Shown here piece by piece: positions 59,911-64,000 of a stretch of DNA of 64,000 nucleotides; the stretch's first letter is position 1, and each line of letters starts with the position of its first letter. Source of the stretch: VAZQ01 sp036557665 (GTDB taxonomy: Bacteria; Pseudomonadota; Alphaproteobacteria; Rhizobiales; Xanthobacteraceae); NCBI GenBank assembly GCA_036557665.1, contig DATBHG010000005.1, forward strand, positions 1 through 64,000. The letters are read 5' to 3'. The translations under genes were made by a program, and so were the position numbers. Below the pieces are notes generated by a model that was given only the letters and a program-made list of their open reading frames with translations, searched no databases and was not told the origin of the DNA.

Positions 59911-62622
59911 GTGGTGGCAGCCTATACCTACACACCCCTCAACGATGCCTTGGGCACCAACGGCACCGTTCCCTTCGACATCAACGATTCAGGCCAAATC
60001 GTCGGAAATTACGTCGACAGCAATGGCGTCCTGCACGGCTTCCTGTACAGCAATGGCACTTACACCAGCATCACTGATCCCTCGGCTCGCACCACTCCCG
60101 GATTTCAGACATTTGGCACTTATGCGCACAGCATCAACGATTCGGGCCAGATCGTCGGCTATTACGTCGATGCCACCACCAATGAGGTCCGGGGCTTCCT
60201 TTATAGCGGCGGCACCAACGGCACCTACACCACACTGGAAGATCCGTTGGCCGACGGGGGCAATACTGTTCCCCGCGGCATCAACGATTTAGGTCAGATC
60301 GTCGGTTATTACTACAGCGGCGGCGGTTGGAAGGGTTTTCTTTATAGCGGTGGTACCAACGGAACCTACACCGACCTCCCCGACGATCCGTCGGCGAGCG
60401 GCGGGCCAGGGGTCGCTCCCCTCGCCATCAATGATTCGGGCCAAATCGTCGGCTATTACAACGACAGCAACGGCAACTCGCAGGCCTTCCTGTACAGCAA
60501 CGGCATTTACACCACCCTCGTCCCTCCAGGTGCGAGCGGCACCGATGTTGATGGAGACGGCATCGTTGCATCCGGCATCAACGACACCGGCCAGGTCGTC
60601 GGTTGGTATTTTGACAACTCTGGCATTGAGCACGGTTTCCTTTACAGCGGCGGCACAAACGGCAGCTACACCACGCTGGATGATCCCTCAACCACACCGG
60701 GCACGACTCTGGTGGGTCCCCACCTTATCGCGGGCACCGCTGCGGCAGGCATCAACGATTTGGGCCAGATCGTCGGCTATTATCACAATCTCAGCGGCAT
60801 CAGCGGCTTCCTCGCCACTCCACTGTTGCCGAATGTCACGGTGTCAATCGACAATACCGACGACAACGTTACCAATCCCACTGGACTCGTGACGTTTGCA
60901 TTCACTGAAACGCCGCTCGCGTTCACCTTGGCCGACACCAGCGCCGTGGGCGGCAATCTGAGCAACCTCCAGCAGGTCAACGCCAAAACCTACACGGCAA
61001 CCTTCACTGCCGCTCCCAACACTGACATCGCCAATGCTTCGGTAAGCGTGAACACGACGGCATCCGTTAAGTTCAGTAGCGCAGTTGCGACCTTCTACGA
61101 GGTTCAAAATAACTGGGCCCCGTCGCAGATGATCGACGGGATCTTCACAGGACCACCGCCTAGCTCAGGACAGGACGCCACCTATGGTGGCGTTAATGGC
61201 TGGTCAGTTTATGATTTCAGCGCTGGAATGGCGGATGGCGCCGTTGCTCTCTTAACGCTTGCAACCCCGCTCCCTGCTGGTCAATACAACCTCACTTTCA
61301 GAATATATCAAAACTACTACGGGAACCCTGGTCACATACTGGGTGATTTTGCGCTAGACTACACAACGAACATTTCGCCTACGCTGTCCAGCCCACAAAC
61401 ACCTGTTTCCATTCAGAGCGCATCTTCCCTCAACGGAACAACATTCTCTGTTTTGTCACCGGGACAGTTGCTGGCCAACACCAGCCAAAACTCCATAGGG
61501 ACCGACACATATACCATTTCGGCATCGGTTGACTCAGCGTCTCCGATTACTGCGATATTTCTGGACGCAATCAAAAACCCGGCCCTTCCGGGTGATGGGC
61601 CGGGGGGGCAGTATGGCAACGGAAACTTCGTCGTATCGGAGTTTACCTTAGACGCCTCAATGGTTGGTAGCACCGGTGCGTTCACCGTCGATACGGAGAC
61701 GCCGACGGTTTCGGTCTCGATCGACAATACCGATATCAACCTTGCCAATCCCACTGGGTTGGTGACCTTCACGTTCAGCGAGGCGCCGGTCGCATTCACT
61801 CGGGACGATACGAGTGCGGTAGGCGGCACCTTGGGCGAGGTCCAGGAGATCAATCCGACCACCTACACGGCGACGTTCACAGGTGCGGCTGATACCGACA
61901 TTACGAATGCATCAGTCGATGTGACCGCTGCATCCTGGCAGGAGGGAAACGGCAATCCGGGGGCGGGCGGCATTACCAACCTGTTCACCGTCGATACGGA
62001 AACGCCGACGGTATCGGTGTCGATCGACAACACTCATATCAACCTTCTCGATCCTTCGGCTGTAGCGACGTTCACCTTCAACAAGGCACCGACAGAATTT
62101 TCGCTCAATGACGTTATGTCGCTCGACGGCTCGCTCAGCAACTTGAGTGGTTCGGGGACGACATACACTGCAACATTCACGGCCTATCGCGGTGTTGATA
62201 ACAACACTGCCTCGCTGAGCGTGATTAACGGCAGCTATCATGATGCGGACGGTAATGCTGGGGATGGCGGGAGTACAACCTTCGCCGTAGACACCACCTT
62301 GTTAGGTACTCTCTGGGATGAACTATCCTCTCTCCTTTCATCGGTCTGGACGAACTTATCGGATTTTTTTGCAGGGATAATTGGTCAGCACGCCGTTACT
62401 TCTGCGGATTTGTTAGGTCCGTTTCAGCCGCAGAGTTCTGCGAGTGACCAGACATTCACGAGTATCGAAGGCACGCACCAGGATAGCATTGCGTTATTGC
62501 ACAATTACCTCGCTTCAACCTTCGTCACGCCCAGCGACGGCCATGGCGGAGCCGGTTTTCTGAATTCGCTGGTAACAACCATTTCTCATGAAACTCCGTT
62601 CCTAGGCCATCCCTCTGGATAA
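59911..62622 (+). CDS. HAF-repeat and Ig-like surface/secreted protein
   Basis: The 903-residue product begins at GTG 59911 after GGAGG. Residues ~1-300 hold about seven repeats of the HAF type (INDSGQIVGYYVD...GFLYSGGTNGTYT). Then come a beta-rich domain and three or four Ig-like domains of the form DTETPTVSVSIDNTDINLAN, FTFSEAPVAF and TYTATFTGAADTDI. The C-terminus (~120 residues) is unique and has no LPXTG or TonB part. No signal peptide is visible; acidic, Asp/Gly/Thr-rich composition suggests type I secretion. Such proteins are adhesin-like. The repeats may recombine and vary in number. Confidence 0.78.
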   Translation: MVAAYTYTPLNDALGTNGTVPFDINDSGQIVGNYVDSNGVLHGFLYSNGTYTSITDPSARTTPGFQTFGTYAHSINDSGQIVGYYVDATTNEVRGFLYSGGTNGTYTTLEDPLADGGNTVPRGINDLGQIVGYYYSGGGWKGFLYSGGTNGTYTDLPDDPSASGGPGVAPLAINDSGQIVGYYNDSNGNSQAFLYSNGIYTTLVPPGASGTDVDGDGIVASGINDTGQVVGWYFDNSGIEHGFLYSGGTNGSYTTLDDPSTTPGTTLVGPHLIAGTAAAGINDLGQIVGYYHNLSGISGFLATPLLPNVTVSIDNTDDNVTNPTGLVTFAFTETPLAFTLADTSAVGGNLSNLQQVNAKTYTATFTAAPNTDIANASVSVNTTASVKFSSAVATFYEVQNNWAPSQMIDGIFTGPPPSSGQDATYGGVNGWSVYDFSAGMADGAVALLTLATPLPAGQYNLTFRIYQNYYGNPGHILGDFALDYTTNISPTLSSPQTPVSIQSASSLNGTTFSVLSPGQLLANTSQNSIGTDTYTISASVDSASPITAIFLDAIKNPALPGDGPGGQYGNGNFVVSEFTLDASMVGSTGAFTVDTETPTVSVSIDNTDINLANPTGLVTFTFSEAPVAFTRDDTSAVGGTLGEVQEINPTTYTATFTGAADTDITNASVDVTAASWQEGNGNPGAGGITNLFTVDTETPTVSVSIDNTHINLLDPSAVATFTFNKAPTEFSLNDVMSLDGSLSNLSGSGTTYTATFTAYRGVDNNTASLSVINGSYHDADGNAGDGGSTTFAVDTTLLGTLWDELSSLLSSVWTNLSDFFAGIIGQHAVTSADLLGPFQPQSSASDQTFTSIEGTHQDSIALLHNYLASTFVTPSDGHGGAGFLNSLVTTISHETPFLGHPSG

Positions 62623-62658
62623 AATGGAGATGAATTACAGGGGATAGGTATTTATACA

Positions 62659-62817
62659 ATGCCGGTTGAGACGAAAGAGGCACAGGTCAATCTGCGGATT
62701 CGGCCCTCCCTGTAGGAGGCTGCCGAGAAGGCCGCCCAGGACGACAACCGCTCGCTCACGTCGCTCGTTGAAAAGCTGCTGCTCGATTACCTCAAGAAAC
62801 GAGGCTACCTGAAATAG
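62659..62817 (+). pseudogene. Ribbon-helix-helix protein gene with an internal amber stop
   Basis: The frame from ATG 62659 reads MPVETKEAQVNLRIRPSL, then TAG at 62713-62715, then EAAEKAAQDDNRSLTSLVEK and the rest up to TAG 62815. This is a ~52-residue CopG/Arc-like DNA-binding protein whose codon between Leu and Glu (AAG Lys in typical relatives) became a stop. Unless suppressed, it is dead. Confidence 0.7.
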
Positions 62818-63077
62818 GTGTGTGCGGGGCTGGGCAGCCGTCCCATCCTTCCCCAGATATACACTAGCTAAATCAGCTATTTGTCGGATATCGGTGGGAT
62901 CGCCCAAATTTTCACTTGACGCCCGAACGGGAACGGATAGACACAATTTTTGCGGCGTTCCAATTTTGCTCCAGGGCTCCCTGAAACAGCCTCGCTCTGA
63001 GGCGGGAATCGTAAACGATCACGCGCCTAAAAAGGCCGTGACCCTTGCGATTTCACGGCGTAGGGAGACAAAGCAAG
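62818..63077. other. Intergenic region
   Basis: About 260 bp with an AT-rich centre (around 62920-62970) and no supported gene. It should contain the promoter of the next two genes. Confidence 0.35.
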
Positions 63078-63419
63078 ATGGAATTTGGCATCGTTCCCGG
63101 AAACAAATTCAGCAACATTGAATCGCTGAAAAGCCGTGTGGCCGCTCTAGACCGCCTATGTGTCAGGCCCAAGGTTGCTGAGGATTTGCTCGACATAGGA
63201 CACAAGCAGCTTTACCTGCTCTTGGCCCGCAATGAGCTATTAAGCTTCAAAGAGGGCAAAGCTCGTAAGATTACCGTCGCGAGCATCGAAGCTTACCTTC
63301 GGCGCAAGCTTCAGCAGTACCCCAAACCGAACCAAGGTCGCCCGAGCGGTCCGCTTGGCACAGCTCTCGATTTCCTAACGGAAGAAAAGGGGGCGGATCG
63401 GGGGCGCCGTGGCCGATGA
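63078..63419 (+). CDS. Small DNA-binding (excisionase-like) protein
   Basis: ATG 63078 is preceded by GGGAG at 11 nt. The 113-residue product has a winged-helix/excisionase-like stretch: VRPKVAEDLLDIGHKQLYLL, LARNELLSFKEGKARKITVA and SIEAYLRRKLQQ. A Gly/Arg/Pro-rich end follows. Proteins like this choose recombination direction or control plasmid-type genes. Its stop overlaps the next gene by 11 bp, so the two are translated together. Confidence 0.68.
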   Translation: MEFGIVPGNKFSNIESLKSRVAALDRLCVRPKVAEDLLDIGHKQLYLLLARNELLSFKEGKARKITVASIEAYLRRKLQQYPKPNQGRPSGPLGTALDFLTEEKGADRGRRGR

Positions 63420-64000
63420 CGGCGGCTTCACGAAGCAAAGACTCGACTGGCTGGACAATCTCGCGAGAGATCCGGCGATAAGCGATTTCGCCTTCCGCGT
63501 GGCCTACGTGCTCCAGAACTATTTCAACAGGAAAAAAAATGGATGGGCATGGCCCGCGCTCGAAACCATCGCGCAAACAATGGGGCGAAGCCGCTCGGGT
63601 GTCAAAAAGGCGATTCGGCAGCTTGCCGAAACTGAAAACCTGGACCGCCAAGACTTTCGTGGCCGGGGGCACTCAAGCTTCTATCGATTGATAGAAAACG
63701 GTCCTGCCCAGGACCGTTTAAACGGCGCTTCGAAAGCTGGCCGGAAAGAAAGGGTCCTGCCCAGGCCGCAAAACGGTCCTGGCTGTTCGCAAAACGGTCC
63801 TGGCCAGGACGAAAAACGGTCCCACGCAGGACCACAGAACCCTCTGAACGAATCCAATGGAAGAACCCCTTCACGAACACCATCGAGTCAAGCGGCTGTC
63901 CGAGCGGGCGCGTTCGCGCGCAAACGAGACGTGCCTAAATCAATGATGGACAGGGGAAGACACGAAACGGCCATCGCCAAAATCATCGGATGGGACTGCC
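63409..64000 (+). CDS. Helix-turn-helix replication-initiator-like protein (partial)
   Basis: The frame from GTG 63409 is open to the window end. The N-terminal ~85 residues read FAFRVAYVLQNYFNRKKNGW, PALETIAQTMGRSRSGVKKA and IRQLAETENL, a winged-helix domain like those at the start of plasmid or phage replication and conjugation proteins. Then the sequence becomes Gly/Asn/Arg-rich because of repeated GGTCCTG motifs in the DNA. The rest lies outside the window. The replication role is an inference. Confidence 0.68.
   Translation, partial: MADDGGFTKQRLDWLDNLARDPAISDFAFRVAYVLQNYFNRKKNGWAWPALETIAQTMGRSRSGVKKAIRQLAETENLDRQDFRGRGHSSFYRLIENGPAQDRLNGASKAGRKERVLPRPQNGPGCSQNGPGQDEKRSHAGPQNPLNESNGRTPSRTPSSQAAVRAGAFARKRDVPKSMMDRGRHETAIAKIIGWDC
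63695..63833. repeat. Cluster of GGTCCTG..CCAGGACC palindromic repeats
   Basis: At least five copies of a motif near AAAACGGTCCTGSCCAGGAC lie in 140 bp: 63695-63716, 63752-63767 (partial), 63770-63782 (half), 63790-63810 and 63813-63833 (variant). The full ones are near-perfect palindromes. They sit inside the open frame of the initiator-like gene. Confidence 0.65.

Noticed and set aside
1..64000. CRISPR arrays and complete tRNA or rRNA genes
   Set aside because: No spaced direct repeats of CRISPR type and no complete tRNA or rRNA was seen; only three tRNA 3' fragments.

Overview
The window looks like a chromosome segment of an alphaproteobacterium of the order Hyphomicrobiales (Bradyrhizobium, Rhodopseudomonas or Xanthobacteraceae-like). 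The evidence is gcrA (an alphaproteobacterial cell-cycle regulator), a SAM-II riboswitch in front of metZ, the dcd/metZ neighbourhood, argD-argF-hslO, opgC, apaG, phoR/phoU, high GC, and many small proteins typical of that group. No species call is possible from the sequence alone.

Layout. 1-2.2 kb is scarred accessory DNA: an integrase tail, a Clp-fold protease, a tRNA-Thr 3' fragment and a frameshifted Uma2 gene. 2.7-30.2 kb is mostly housekeeping: an SDR, a PPP phosphatase, a ThDP enzyme, dcd, a SAM-II riboswitch with metZ, SGNH hydrolases with opgC, apaG, hslO, argF-argD, gcrA, folE, phoU and phoR. It also holds a selenoneine-type locus (senB facing senA-senC/selD), a UPF0104 flippase-like protein and a Tat-exported hydrolase. 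31.0-50.8 kb is a composite biosynthetic region. 51-64 kb is mobile or degenerate DNA: two 47-bp tRNA-Gly 3' fragments 4.1 kb apart, a serine resolvase, a ligase domain, a HAF-repeat/Ig-like surface protein, an RHH gene broken by an amber codon, and a replication-initiator-like gene running off the window.

The most interesting part is 31-51 kb, read as two modules. Module B (39.7-50.8 kb, high GC) is a ribosomal-peptide system: a TfuA and a YcaO (39972-42526), two 58-residue precursor genes (39697-39873 minus; 42789-42965 plus) with nearly the same ELT...GG leader end, and an export operon (HlyD, C39-peptidase ABC, second NHLM-type ABC, two stand-alone cyclic-nucleotide-binding-domain proteins). 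The precursors' core peptides contain no cysteine. Together with TfuA and no SagB-like dehydrogenase in the window, this points to backbone thioamidation or Ser/Thr chemistry rather than thiazoles.

Module A (31.0-39.3 kb, visibly more AT-rich) has its own YcaO-TfuA pair. Divergent from it is an unusual operon: a fused 2-oxoacid dehydrogenase E1, a lipoyl E2 with a C-terminal cysteine-rich tail, a carrier-like domain fused to a phosphopantetheinyl transferase and a membrane anchor, and an SGNH hydrolase. I infer acyl-group generation and transfer coupled to peptide modification. I know of no described system with this combination, but I could not search. A weak precursor candidate for this module lies at 36850-37029.
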